From assembly GCA_021833625.1 (NCBI GenBank), contig JAKBEU010000001.1, positions 248,001 to 312,000 of the forward strand: DNA of 64,000 nucleotides. Direction: 5' to 3'. The notes under the pieces were generated by a model that worked only from the letters and a program-made list of their open reading frames with translations, was not told where the DNA came from and made no database searches. Of the stretch, positions 34,104-42,096 are shown piece by piece. Position numbers and translations under genes: made by a program. This DNA comes from a bacterium (GTDB taxonomy: Bacteria; Patescibacteriota; Microgenomatia; UBA1406; GWC2-37-13). Position 1 is the stretch's first letter. Every line of letters begins with the position of its first letter.

Positions 34104-34396
34104 ATATATGTCATTATATACCACGTTATGCCCATTCTGAGGCTAAAAGAGGAGAAAAAGGGCAGGTGTAATACTTGATTTTAGCGTTATGACGGCCTAA
34201 ACGGTGATTCTGCGGAAAATAAATAACCAACAAATAACAAGTAGGAAAGTGAGGGAATTAATGAGGAATAAAACAAGGGGAGAGGAGAATTAAAAAAAGA
34301 ATTATTGAATAATTTTTATTTTATTTTTTTAATTGTACAGAGCCTACCCCTTCTTTCCAGGCACGGTTGACGTCGTAAAAGATACATTATACGACG

Positions 34397-34579
34397 TTAT
34401 GCATATTCTTCTCCCGACCAATAGATACCCATTAATTTGACCCCGGACGGGTCTGTCTTAAAAAGTGTTATATATTCATCACCGAAAGAGAGGACCCTTC
34501 TTCTATTCTCCTGTGGAATGCCACTCAATTGGTATGAATACACTCTCTTTGCGGTGTTAATAAGATGTCTTTGATCCAC
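34397..34579 (-). CDS. Small conserved-looking hypothetical protein
   Basis: 60 residues from GTG 34579, which follows GGGAGG at a 5-nt spacing. The product (MDQRHLINTAKRVYSYQLSG...) is basic then acidic, with FGDEYITLFKTD and a Trp-containing C-terminus, and reads like a real small globular protein. The frame is also open about 14 codons further upstream. It lies alone in a 1-kb island rich in repeats, so it could also be a remnant. No family recognised. Confidence 0.4.
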   Translation of the reverse strand: MDQRHLINTAKRVYSYQLSGIPQENRRRVLSFGDEYITLFKTDPSGVKLMGIYWSGEEYA

Positions 34580-34640
34580 TTCTTCCTCCCACTTTCCAAC
34601 AAGAGAAATGCCGGAAGTGGTGCGTTAATTATGTATTAAA

Positions 34641-34685
34641 TTTAGATTGTTAAATCAACCTAAACCGCAATATTTGAGGCTAAAT
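34641..34685. repeat. Hairpin repeat, copy 1
   Basis: TTTAGATTG (34641-34649), loop, CAACCTAAA (34656-34664), 5 nt, then ATATTTGAGGCTAAAT (34670-34685). The same hairpin-N5-16-mer arrangement recurs at 34808-34852. Confidence 0.7.
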
Positions 34686-34729
34686 CCTTCTCTTTCAGAA
34701 GGTCCCCATACCCCCTAGAGTATGTCCGG

Positions 34730-34753
34730 TTTGGATTGTTATATCAATCCAAA
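34730..34753. repeat. Hairpin repeat, copy 2 (covarying stem)
   Basis: TTTGGATTG, 6-nt loop, CAATCCAAA: a perfect 9-bp stem. It matches copy 1 at 20 of 24 positions; the fourth pair changes from A-T to G-C with both sides substituted, and the A-C mismatch of copy 1 is an A-T pair here. Followed by an inverted TTTTAGCC instead of the 16-mer. Confidence 0.7.
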
Positions 34754-34807
34754 TTAATAGTTTTAGCCTTGGAAATAGTAACAAACTATATCAATAGTGT
34801 ATCTATT

Positions 34808-34852
34808 TTTAGAGCACTATATCGCTCTAAATCGTGATATTTGAGGCTAAAT
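34808..34852. repeat. Hairpin repeat, copy 3
   Basis: TTTAGAGC (34808-34815), 8-nt loop, GCTCTAAA (34824-34831), 5 nt, then ATATTTGAGGCTAAAT (34837-34852), identical to the 16-mer of copy 1 at identical spacing. Confidence 0.7.
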
Positions 34853-34860
34853 AACGTAAG

Positions 34861-34869
34861 TTATCCACA
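34861..34869 (+). promoter_or_regulatory. Perfect DnaA-box sequence
   Basis: TTATCCACA matches the strong E. coli DnaA box. It lies 8 nt beyond hairpin repeat copy 3. Only one perfect copy was seen in the island, so an origin is not established; a DnaA-titration or regulatory site is possible. Confidence 0.45.
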
Positions 34870-34887
34870 ATGGAAACGTATCTCTTT

Positions 34888-34937
34888 AGAGGGAGGCAGC
34901 GGGCTATTCTCTTATTTTTAAGGCTGCTTCCTTCTCT
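34888..34937. other. Imperfect long hairpin
   Basis: GGAGGCAGC (34892-34900) pairs with GCTGCTTCC (34923-34931) with one G-T, flanked by AGAG and TCTCT that extend the stem after an internal loop. The loop of about 22 nt is T-rich. Part of the noncoding island; role unknown. Confidence 0.4.
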
Positions 34938-35015
34938 ACAGCAGTGGGCACATATGGTTGCTAATCATCAAATGGTAATATGGGTCGTTTAAAAACCATA
35001 CGTACGTAAATAATA

Positions 35016-35072
35016 TATCCTATAGTAAATTAATTACTATAGGATACTATAGGTCACAACTACTATAGGATA
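35016..35072. repeat. Iteron-like ACTATAGG repeats with a perfect 13-bp palindrome
   Basis: ACTATAGG occurs directly at 35036, 35046 and 35062 and inverted at 35019-35026. The first pair forms a perfect stem TATCCTATAGTAA (35016-35028) with TTACTATAGGATA (35034-35046) around ATTAA. Two copies extend to ACTATAGGATA. Four octamers in 57 bp looks like a protein-binding array. Confidence 0.7.
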
Positions 35073-35131
35073 ATTAATGCACGGACGTGAAAGATGCCAT
35101 TCCCCTCTTCCCTATGGATGTCTGCCCGCAT

Positions 35132-35902
35132 TTACCAGGCTAAAGAAAGAAGAACAATTGTTCCGATTACGGCTAAAATAATGATGTATTCACGGAGTGA
35201 ATGCTTGAATAATCGCTCGTCAATATACAGATGAGCAAGGCCGGCCGTGCAGTAGTATGCGACGGATACGGTAAGGGCGAAGATGGATGTCTGGATAGGC
35301 ATAAGGGACAACAGTATCCCCACCTCACCTACCGCAAGCATGGTCAATAATGCATAGTGAAATACTTCACGACTTATGTGAAGATCAAGACGGATGCTCC
35401 AGTAAAGTTGCAATGAAAGAATGAACGCAAGTGCCGCAAAAATAAAGGCGTTTGCCAAGAACCCCCAGTGAAAAGAGACAATGACGTTAGAAAAAAGAAA
35501 GAAAGCTATAGTCTGCAAAAAGTAATTCACCGAAAATCCCGCACGATACAGCTGCAGATTCCGCTCAACCCCAACGTTAAAAATATTTGATGAAAGCAGG
35601 ACGGCATAGATGCTCACCCCGTACACAAGCACAAAAGGAATACGCGTAAGCCATCTCACGGGAAACAAAAAATAAAATAAATAGCTTGCTACGGTAAGCA
35701 AAACCGGCAATATAAAGAGCATGAACCATTCGTTTTTTTCTATCCCTTCAAACACCGCAAAAAAGGTACATATATAGGCGGCAACCGCAAGAAGAGGAAT
35801 GAAAATAACGGCTTTGTCAAAGAAAAAGAAGGTAGATATAAGAAAGAGGAAGCTCATCACAATGGCTGAAATGACAAAGCGCAGACGTTTCTCAATACCC
35901 AT
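35132..35902 (-). CDS. Polytopic membrane protein of unknown function
   Basis: A 256-residue protein with about seven or eight hydrophobic helices and short loops (for example VISAIVMSFLFLISTFFFF and EYIIILAVIGTIVLLSLAW). Few charged residues within the membrane; no transporter signature recognised. Start ATG 35902, immediately after the YebC stop; a TTG at 35911 would overlap it. Operon partner of yebC, without obvious functional link. Confidence 0.78.
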   Translation of the reverse strand: MGIEKRLRFVISAIVMSFLFLISTFFFFDKAVIFIPLLAVAAYICTFFAVFEGIEKNEWFMLFILPVLLTVASYLFYFLFPVRWLTRIPFVLVYGVSIYAVLLSSNIFNVGVERNLQLYRAGFSVNYFLQTIAFFLFSNVIVSFHWGFLANAFIFAALAFILSLQLYWSIRLDLHISREVFHYALLTMLAVGEVGILLSLMPIQTSIFALTVSVAYYCTAGLAHLYIDERLFKHSLREYIIILAVIGTIVLLSLAW

Positions 35903-35903
35903 A

Positions 35904-36620
35904 TTATTCAAGATTTATAAAAACAAGGTGCACGTCATCCAACTCTTCGAGACCCTCAGCCATATGGATAACCTGCTGGGCTTCTTCTTTATTTGCAACA
36001 CTTACCTTAGTGAGCGCGCGGTATTCAATCTCGGAAAGCGAGGGGGTAAGGCTACCCAAAGCCCGCATTGCTTTACCGAACGATTCAAAAGGAAAGTAAA
36101 TAATAATCTTCCCTCCGCTTTCGTCTATATCATATGCATTTAAAGCTTCTGCAAAAGCAAACACATCGTCTTCCTTTTGTGTCGCAGCATCAAATTCCAT
36201 GACGGCACATTTTTGGAATAGGTAGGAAACAGAGCCCTGACTTCCCATTTTCCCTCCCCTGCTTTCAAGCGTCATTCGCACCTCGTTAAATGTCCGTGTC
36301 GGATTATCAGTCGTACATTGGATCATGCATGCCACTCCATGCGATAAGAAAGCCTCATATACTACTTCCTTCAAGTTGACGGAGTTGCTTCCCGTTCCCT
36401 TTTCAATTGCGCGTTCGATATTATCTTTGGGCATGTTTGCGCTGCGTGCTTTTTCTATTGCGAGCCTGAGTCTGAAGTTAGAAGCCGGGTCCCCTATTCC
36501 TCCGCCCTCTACAACCGCGAGTGTGATGATGCGGGACAGTTTTGCAAAGATTACTCCCTTTGCTTTATCATTCTCCCCTTTCTTCCGTTTTATGTTTGCC
36601 CATTTAGAGTGTCCTGACAT
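35904..36620 (-). CDS. yebC: YebC/PmpR/TACO1-family protein
   Basis: A 238-residue protein with the diagnostic start MSGHSKWANIKRKKGENDKAKG and the conserved ARSANMPKDNIERAIEKGTG, YEAFLSHGVACMIQCTTDNPTRT and GSVSYLFQKCAVMEF stretches. Members act as DNA-binding regulators or as translation activators that relieve stalling on proline runs. Expected in most bacteria. Its promoter overlaps that of the divergent TPR gene (TATAAT at 36648-36643). Confidence 0.95.
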   Translation of the reverse strand: MSGHSKWANIKRKKGENDKAKGVIFAKLSRIITLAVVEGGGIGDPASNFRLRLAIEKARSANMPKDNIERAIEKGTGSNSVNLKEVVYEAFLSHGVACMIQCTTDNPTRTFNEVRMTLESRGGKMGSQGSVSYLFQKCAVMEFDAATQKEDDVFAFAEALNAYDIDESGGKIIIYFPFESFGKAMRALGSLTPSLSEIEYRALTKVSVANKEEAQQVIHMAEGLEELDDVHLVFINLE

Positions 36621-36688
36621 AGAGTGATTTGTTTAGTCAGATTATACTTGACTTTCAATCAAAATACCATATACTGTTTCGTATTCTT

Positions 36689-37495
36689 ATGGATGAATTT
36701 GAACAGTTGGAAACGCAGGCAGTTGAGGCAGCAATAGAGGCTGATTGGGAAAAAGCTATCTCACTAAACCTTCGCCTGATGGAGCACGATAAAAAAAACG
36801 AACAGGTAATGCTGCGGCTCGGCTTTGCATACCTTCAAAAAGCAGAGTATGAGCTTGCAAAAAAATTTTACCATAAGGCTCTCCGCATACAGCCAAAGCA
36901 AGCCGTTGCACGACAATATCTTGAGAGAATTGAAATTTTGGAACAAGGCAAATTAGAGCCCCAGACAACAAAACAAACATTTAACCCCGGTCTTTTTATC
37001 GAGTCAACCGGAAAAACAAAATGCACTCCCCTGTCAAATCTCGGACAAAAACAAATACTTGCCCACCTTTACATCGGTGAAAAAATTAACCTTAAGATTA
37101 AAAAAAGACGGGTGGAAGCCCGGGCCGAAAATGAAGATTATATAGGAACCCTTCCTGACGATATCTCAAAACGACTTATATTATTTATAAAAGCAAAAAG
37201 CACGTACTCGGCATATATTAAGGATGCAACGCTGACAAAGGTCATTATCTTTATCCGTGAAGAAAAAAAAGGAAAATCCATCAACCACCACATTTCCTTC
37301 CCGCTTAACATGCAAAAAAATATTGTACAGCTTTCTTCAGGCACTCAACCTGAGCAAACGGATGAACAAACCGAAGACACGGAAGACGAAATGGATGATT
37401 GGGAAAAAATAGTTACTAACGTAGGAGAAGAAAAAGAAGAAATGATCGATATTCAAAAGGAAGATCTTAATGATGAAGAAGAAGACGAAGAATAA
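36689..37495 (+). CDS. TPR-repeat protein with acidic tail
   Basis: A 268-residue soluble protein from ATG 36689. Residues about 1-85 form two or three TPR helical repeats (EADWEKAISLNLRLMEHDKKNEQVMLRLGFAYLQKAEYELAKKFYHKALRIQPKQAVARQYLERI). The middle 120-210 is a beta-containing domain (IYIGEKINLKIKKRRVEARAENEDYIGTLPDDISKRL). The last 45 residues are extremely acidic (Glu/Asp runs). Likely a protein-interaction scaffold. The tail-coding DNA is overlapped by the convergent small membrane protein gene. Confidence 0.85.
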   Translation: MDEFEQLETQAVEAAIEADWEKAISLNLRLMEHDKKNEQVMLRLGFAYLQKAEYELAKKFYHKALRIQPKQAVARQYLERIEILEQGKLEPQTTKQTFNPGLFIESTGKTKCTPLSNLGQKQILAHLYIGEKINLKIKKRRVEARAENEDYIGTLPDDISKRLILFIKAKSTYSAYIKDATLTKVIIFIREEKKGKSINHHISFPLNMQKNIVQLSSGTQPEQTDEQTEDTEDEMDDWEKIVTNVGEEKEEMIDIQKEDLNDEEEDEE

Positions 37496-37650
37496 TGTTT
37501 TACCTTCCCCTTAAAAAAGACAATCTTCCCCCTTACTTTCCGCTTTGCAATGAGCTCGTGAAGTTCTTTAGGAACATGAGTGTCTTTCATTGAGCGCAGT
37601 GCAAGAAGAAGAGAGACGACGAGTATAAGAATGAGTATATAGATTGTCAT
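37453..37650 (-). CDS. Small single-TM protein overlapping the TPR gene
   Basis: 65 residues: TM helix at about 3-19 (YILILILVVSLLLALRS), then a basic region (KELHELIAKRKVRGKIVFFKGKVKHY) and a Ser-rich tail encoded opposite the acidic tail of the TPR protein (43-nt antiparallel overlap). A TATACT box (37666-37661) ends 10 nt before the ATG. The first 50 residues look like a genuine protein; the Ser tail may be an accident of overlap. Confidence 0.55.
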   Translation of the reverse strand: MTIYILILILVVSLLLALRSMKDTHVPKELHELIAKRKVRGKIVFFKGKVKHYSSSSSSSLRSSF

Positions 37651-37668
37651 ACGTACTTCAAGTATACC

Positions 37669-38553
37669 TTATTCCCACTTCTTTTCGGACTCTCCCAGAT
37701 AAATAACAATGTCGGAAAGCGAGCCCTGCGCTCTTTTGAGCTTGCAGCCAAAAAATGCGCTCATTGTTTTTGCGGTATCGGAAAAATTGGGTGAAGAACT
37801 GTCCGTTATAAGACAGGGATGATTTTGCGACTGCTTGTCCGTATCAATGTCAACGACGCGCATCCCTTCCCCATCAATGATGCGGCTTACCGTTACCGCA
37901 GCGTCATAGGACACAAGATACAATATCTGCACTGTCTTGTTTTCCGTACGCAGTTTCTTGCTGTAAAAGAATCCTATATACTGTGCCTGAAATGTTTTAT
38001 CCGACAGCAGCGTTTCCCCATTGTCCTGCACTTTCTTTATCGTGACCTGTTCAAAGGAAGAACTCCGCTTCCCCATAAACTGTGTCCAAATATATACCCT
38101 GTCAAAAAAACTTGCGTTTGAGGAAGAAAAGAATACTGAAAAAAAACCGGGAAGAGCTACGCTTTCCTGCGAGCCATAATACACGCTTTCTCCTGCCGGA
38201 TAAAAATAAAAATCCAACATCGACCCCGTAATCCGCGAGAAAGTCCGACGGAATAAATCAGGCTGTTTTTCAAGGTAAGCAAGCTTGCCCAGTGCCCCTA
38301 TCCGATATATTCCATATCCTCCCGGAACATCCGTCCTGCTGTCAGCCCCGAACGTGGTCAAATAATGAATTTCACCTCCCTTTTGCAGTGAATAATATAT
38401 CGGCTTGTCACTATAAAACAGGATGTTCACCCTATCCTGCGGGGAAAAAAAAGCGGAAGAGACAAACTGCTTAACACATATGACAACAAACGTCACGACG
38501 CAAATTACAATGCCCGTATACATTATCTGGATATGCCGCTTTGGCTTGTTCAT
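37669..38553 (-). CDS. LytR/CpsA/Psr-like envelope protein with LytR_C-like C-terminus
   Basis: A 294-residue protein: cytoplasmic start, TM at about 11-35, then a region resembling a reduced LCP domain (VNILFYSDKPIYYSLQK...TFGADSRTDVPGGYGIYRIGAL...FRRTFSRITGSMLDFYFYP). The C-terminus (SSSPNFSDTAKTMSAFFGCKLKRAQGSLSDIVIYLG) resembles LytR_C. LCP proteins attach glycopolymers to peptidoglycan, but the conserved Arg/Asp catalytic pattern is not obvious here, so it may be a non-catalytic relative. Its start overlaps the end of the antiporter gene (ATGA). Confidence 0.6.
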   Translation of the reverse strand: MNKPKRHIQIMYTGIVICVVTFVVICVKQFVSSAFFSPQDRVNILFYSDKPIYYSLQKGGEIHYLTTFGADSRTDVPGGYGIYRIGALGKLAYLEKQPDLFRRTFSRITGSMLDFYFYPAGESVYYGSQESVALPGFFSVFFSSSNASFFDRVYIWTQFMGKRSSSFEQVTIKKVQDNGETLLSDKTFQAQYIGFFYSKKLRTENKTVQILYLVSYDAAVTVSRIIDGEGMRVVDIDTDKQSQNHPCLITDSSSPNFSDTAKTMSAFFGCKLKRAQGSLSDIVIYLGESEKKWE

Positions 38554-40277
38554 ATACCTTCATGTTCCTTTTTAATATATGCTATCTGTCGGAGAATTTC
38601 CGCATGATCTACTTTTTTAAGCAGCATTATTTTTTTAATAATAGAGAGAGATGCTTCAAATTCCGGCTGTATCACCACATGTACTCCCAGGTTTTTCATC
38701 CGCTTCCCGTCTTTGTTACGGTGGATGCGGCTCATGATGATAATATTATGATTCAATTGCTTGGCATTCATAATAATCGTTTCCTGCGAGAACCTGTCCG
38801 GAAGTGCAAGGACTATCGCCGTTGCATGTTCTGCCTCTGCGTAGTCGAGCATGTCAATATCGGTCGGATCTCCGTAGATAATGTTTATCCCTTCCTGACG
38901 GGCTTTTTCAACGGTCTGAAAATTATAGTCAATAGCCACAAATGGAATATGGGCAAGAAGCAATGCTCGTCCGATATACGAGCCGATGCGCCCGTACCCA
39001 CATAAAATAACATGGTTTGCAATAGAGAGCGCATCGATTGAGCTTCTGTCGCGGTCAATGCGCTTCGTGACAAACGAATGGAAAAACGGCAGAAAACGAT
39101 GGACAAATGCCCACAGTTTTTTATATACCTTCTCCTTGTTCATAATAAGGGACGGAGTAAGAAGCAAGCTGATAAGAACCGTTGCGACAACAAACATATA
39201 TTGTTGTTCCGTAAATATTTTATTCGCATATGCAACAGACATAAGAATAAAGGCGTCCTCATCTATCTGAAACAGAAACAGAGAAAGATAGATGGAGAGT
39301 TTTGAATGAAAACGGAATGAAAGGAACAAGAGAAAAATTATGAGCGCCTTTGCAAGCATGACGAGAAGTGCAAACAGAAGGACTGATCCAAGAGACGGAA
39401 ACAATACCCCAAGATTAACGTTTGTCCCGATAAAAATAAAAAAAATAACGGCAAGGATGTCCCTGAATGGCCGGATCTGCGAAAAAATATGATAATGCTC
39501 ACTTGTTTGGGAAACGACGATTCCTGCCACGAAAATAGCGATAAAGACTGAAATATGCAAAAGGATAGAAACGTATGCAATGACAAAGATTGCAACGATC
39601 ATGAAGATATTCAGCAGCTCCCTTGATACCCGCGCAAATTTATCAAAAAGATAGGGAGCAACCCTCCGCCCCACGTAGTAGGCAAATGCGAGAATGAATG
39701 TGGCAAATACCATGTCAAGCACTACCCTTCCTGCCATTTCTCCTATCGTTTGATGTTCTGTGGTGAGTGAGTTAAATATGATCATGAAAGGAATGAAAGC
39801 CAAGTCCTGGAACATAAGAATACCCATGGCAAGCTCTCCGTGGAAAGACCCTTCTTCCCCATTATCCTGAATAATCTTTGCAACGATGGTAGTTGAAGAT
39901 GAAGAAAGGGCAATACCGATAAGCAGCGCCTGGGTAAAGGTAAATCCGAAAAACAAACTGATGAGCGCAATAAAAACAAGAGAGAGAACAAGCTGCAGGA
40001 ACCCGGCAAGCATTATGTATTTTCGGAGGGAAAACATCCGGTCAAACTGTATTTCCAGTCCGACCGTAAACATGAGAAGGATTATGCCAAAATATGCAAA
40101 CCCGCTGACGGTCTCTTTCGTCACCAAACCGGAAAAAAAATTTCCGACTACTATCCCTCCCAACATATACCCGACAATGGGAGAAATATTACGTTTCTTA
40201 AAAAAGTAGGCAAAAACAAACGGAATAGCTAAGAAAAGAATGATGTTTTGCAACAAAGACAGTGGTATATCAGCCAT
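38550..40277 (-). CDS. CPA2-family cation:proton antiporter with TrkA-N (RCK) domain
   Basis: A 575-residue protein. About twelve TM helices (residues 5-385) with CPA2 landmarks (GYMLGGIVVGNFFSG, FGIILLMFTVGLEIQFDRM, GIALSSSSTTIVAKIIQD), then an NAD-binding RCK domain (ANHVILCGYGRIGSYIGRALLLAHIPFVAIDYNFQTVEKARQEG) ending in a helical tail. KefB/KefC-like K+ or Na+/H+ exchange with nucleotide gating is the expected role. Overlaps the LCP-like gene by 4 nt. Confidence 0.93.
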   Translation of the reverse strand: MADIPLSLLQNIILFLAIPFVFAYFFKKRNISPIVGYMLGGIVVGNFFSGLVTKETVSGFAYFGIILLMFTVGLEIQFDRMFSLRKYIMLAGFLQLVLSLVFIALISLFFGFTFTQALLIGIALSSSSTTIVAKIIQDNGEEGSFHGELAMGILMFQDLAFIPFMIIFNSLTTEHQTIGEMAGRVVLDMVFATFILAFAYYVGRRVAPYLFDKFARVSRELLNIFMIVAIFVIAYVSILLHISVFIAIFVAGIVVSQTSEHYHIFSQIRPFRDILAVIFFIFIGTNVNLGVLFPSLGSVLLFALLVMLAKALIIFLLFLSFRFHSKLSIYLSLFLFQIDEDAFILMSVAYANKIFTEQQYMFVVATVLISLLLTPSLIMNKEKVYKKLWAFVHRFLPFFHSFVTKRIDRDRSSIDALSIANHVILCGYGRIGSYIGRALLLAHIPFVAIDYNFQTVEKARQEGINIIYGDPTDIDMLDYAEAEHATAIVLALPDRFSQETIIMNAKQLNHNIIIMSRIHRNKDGKRMKNLGVHVVIQPEFEASLSIIKKIMLLKKVDHAEILRQIAYIKKEHEGI

Positions 40278-40293
40278 ACATTTTCAGTATAGC

Positions 40294-40659
40294 TTATTTT
40301 CGCAGTTTGCGTTCACATTCTATACAAAAACGTGCTTCTGGTACGAGTTCCAGTCGGGTCTGCGGAATACTTGCTCCACATCTCTCACACGTTCCGTAAT
40401 TGCCTTTTTCCATATTGATCATCGCTATCTTTATTTCCTGCAGTCGTTTGGTGAGATCTTTTACCTGTGCTTCAACAGTATCATGTCCTACCTGTTCCCT
40501 CACATCAGTATCAACCGCAGCGTTATCAGATGCATGATCCGGGTCCAAAAAAGGATCTTCTTTTTTAATGTTTTCTATCTGCTGAAGAATTTTCTTTTCC
40601 TCCTCCATTATGACTTTTTTCTGATTTGTGAGGAACGACTTTGATAACTGTTTGAACAT
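40294..40659 (-). CDS. DksA/TraR-type zinc-finger protein
   Basis: A 121-residue protein with an N-terminal coiled coil (about 10-88) and a C-terminal C4 zinc finger, Cys91-x2-Cys94 and Cys112-x2-Cys115, in YGTCERCGASIPQTRLELVPEARFCIECERK. The family binds the RNA polymerase secondary channel and modulates transcription. The coiled-coil tip lacks the classic DxxDxA of E. coli DksA. The first 95 nt overlap the 3' end of the upstream lgt-like gene in another frame; an internal ATG at 40608 would reduce the overlap. Confidence 0.88.
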   Translation of the reverse strand: MFKQLSKSFLTNQKKVIMEEEKKILQQIENIKKEDPFLDPDHASDNAAVDTDVREQVGHDTVEAQVKDLTKRLQEIKIAMINMEKGNYGTCERCGASIPQTRLELVPEARFCIECERKLRK

Positions 40660-41413
40660 ATTGAGAATTCCAATTGATAAATGACTTAATCTTCAATCCA
40701 ATCAAAACTCTGAAATAATACACAAAATAAAAACAAGATGTCAAGAGCAATATCAGAAAAGCCCAGTATTCAGCCTTAATTTCAGTCAATAGTACAAGCG
40801 GGTCCGTCAGAAAATGCATGGTGATTACGACCAATGAGTATCCCCATACGAAAAAAATAAGGGGGAATTCTTTTGAAAAAGATTCCTTCCGTATCGCATA
40901 TAAAATACGGTTTGCCAAGAAGGAACCGACAAAAAACAACAACGCTGAATATAGGGCAACTGGGTGACGGAAACCTCCCGTTTTTATTCCGAGGAAAGAG
41001 CCGTCAAAAAAACTCCCGAGTCTTGAAATTGCGACAAACAAGAATAATGAAGGAACAACATAGTCACTGAATTCGAAAAAATCTATTTTCTTTCTTCCAC
41101 ACATGAGATATATCGTTCCGATGGCTCCTACTATCAGCCCTATCGCTGATATGCCTGGATAGCCGTTCACCAGTATGAACTTCAGCAAATCCAGTCCGAA
41201 CTGGTTAAAATGAAAAATGACATAGACAAGACGACCGATAAGAAATGCCCCTCCGAATGCGGCGAAAACTATATCAAATGCCGTTTCTTCATCGAACTTT
41301 GAAATGCGTATGTTCTTCCAGATCAAAAAACAGGACCAGAAAAATGCCAGCATGAGAAACACCCCATAGGTATAGATGCGAAAAGTTCCTATCTGAAAAA
41401 GAATGGGAAACAT
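40565..41413 (-). CDS. lgt: Prolipoprotein diacylglyceryl transferase-like protein
   Basis: A 282-residue protein with about seven TM helices. Lgt landmarks: FQIGTFRIYTYGVFLMLAF at the N-terminus, an SRLGSFFDGSFLG segment equivalent to RxGNFxNxE (the usual Asn is Ser), and GGFRHPVALYSALLFF equivalent to HPxQLYE. It would transfer diacylglycerol to the lipobox Cys of exported lipoproteins. Substitutions in both motifs make it a divergent member. The C-terminal 40 residues, overlapped by the DksA-like gene, are charged and poorly conserved. TATAAT (41430-41425) lies 11 nt before the ATG. Confidence 0.8.
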   Translation of the reverse strand: MFPILFQIGTFRIYTYGVFLMLAFFWSCFLIWKNIRISKFDEETAFDIVFAAFGGAFLIGRLVYVIFHFNQFGLDLLKFILVNGYPGISAIGLIVGAIGTIYLMCGRKKIDFFEFSDYVVPSLFLFVAISRLGSFFDGSFLGIKTGGFRHPVALYSALLFFVGSFLANRILYAIRKESFSKEFPLIFFVWGYSLVVITMHFLTDPLVLLTEIKAEYWAFLILLLTSCFYFVYYFRVLIGLKIKSFINWNSQYVQTVIKVVPHKSEKSHNGGGKENSSADRKH

Positions 41414-41520
41414 AGTTGAATAAAATTATACCGAAAACCGCATTAATAAACAAATACGAAACCCCCCCCTCCCGCCCTCTTTATTCCTAAACTCGTATAT
41501 TTGTGTATAATATCCCTCAT

Positions 41521-42096
41521 ATGAAGACGTCTATTCCTCCCCTTCGTGTCGGATTCGACATGGATGGTGTGCTTTTATATAACCCTGCCCGAATAGGACG
41601 CCCTCTTGTTTCCTCAATAAAACAGGTCTTTTTTGGGAAGAAAAAACTCAATTTTTACTACCCAAAAAGCAGCTATGAAAAGTTGTTTTGGAGACTCGTC
41701 CATAAGTCAAGCATCTATAACGCTCCCGGACTTCATGAAATATCGGGACTCGTAAAGGCCGGTAAGATTGAAGCATACCTTGTCACTGCGCGCTACAATT
41801 TTTTGGGTTCAACGGTTGGAAATTGGGTCAAAAAAAATAAGTTGGGGCAAACGTTCAAGGAAGTCATCTATAACAGCAAAGATGAGCAGCCGCACGAATT
41901 CAAGGAACGGATAATAAAAAAGCTGAAGCTTGACATATACATCGAAGATAATCTTGATATCGTAAATCACCTGACAAAAACTACCAAAACAAAAATATTT
42001 TGGATATATAACATATTTGACAGAGGGGTCGTCTTCCCCCAAAAATATCCTCATTTAGCCTCTGCAATGGAAGCGATGAAAAAATGGGTAAAATAA
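41521..42096 (+). CDS. HAD-superfamily hydrolase, 5'-nucleotidase-like
   Basis: A 191-residue protein with the HAD motif I FDMDGVL (Asp13, Asp15), a Thr in motif II position (AYLVTAR), Lys in the third position region (EFKERIIKKL) and IEDNLDIV as motif IV acid pair. Size and cap suggest an NT5C-like or polynucleotide phosphatase-like enzyme, though the substrate is unknown. Start ATG 41521 is 9 nt after TATAAT. Overlaps the next gene by 13 nt. Confidence 0.82.
   Translation: MKTSIPPLRVGFDMDGVLLYNPARIGRPLVSSIKQVFFGKKKLNFYYPKSSYEKLFWRLVHKSSIYNAPGLHEISGLVKAGKIEAYLVTARYNFLGSTVGNWVKKNKLGQTFKEVIYNSKDEQPHEFKERIIKKLKLDIYIEDNLDIVNHLTKTTKTKIFWIYNIFDRGVVFPQKYPHLASAMEAMKKWVK

Noticed and set aside
34386-34410. 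dif-like sequence (ATTATACGACGTTATGC on one strand)
   Set aside because: Only half-site resemblance to the XerC/XerD consensus, with a wrong central spacer; it is better explained as part of the ACGTCGT/ACGACGT inverted repeat at 34370-34397.
34641-35072. CRISPR array
   Set aside because: Repeats differ in spacing and sequence, no regular spacers, no cas genes in the window.
34130-35131. Chromosomal origin of replication
   Set aside because: Only one perfect DnaA box, no dnaA/dnaN/parAB nearby, and flanking genes point toward rather than away from the region.
41462-41469. C8 tract upstream of the HAD gene as a phase-variable switch
   Set aside because: Lies about 37 bp upstream of the -10 but outside any spacer; single tract with no supporting evidence of length variation.
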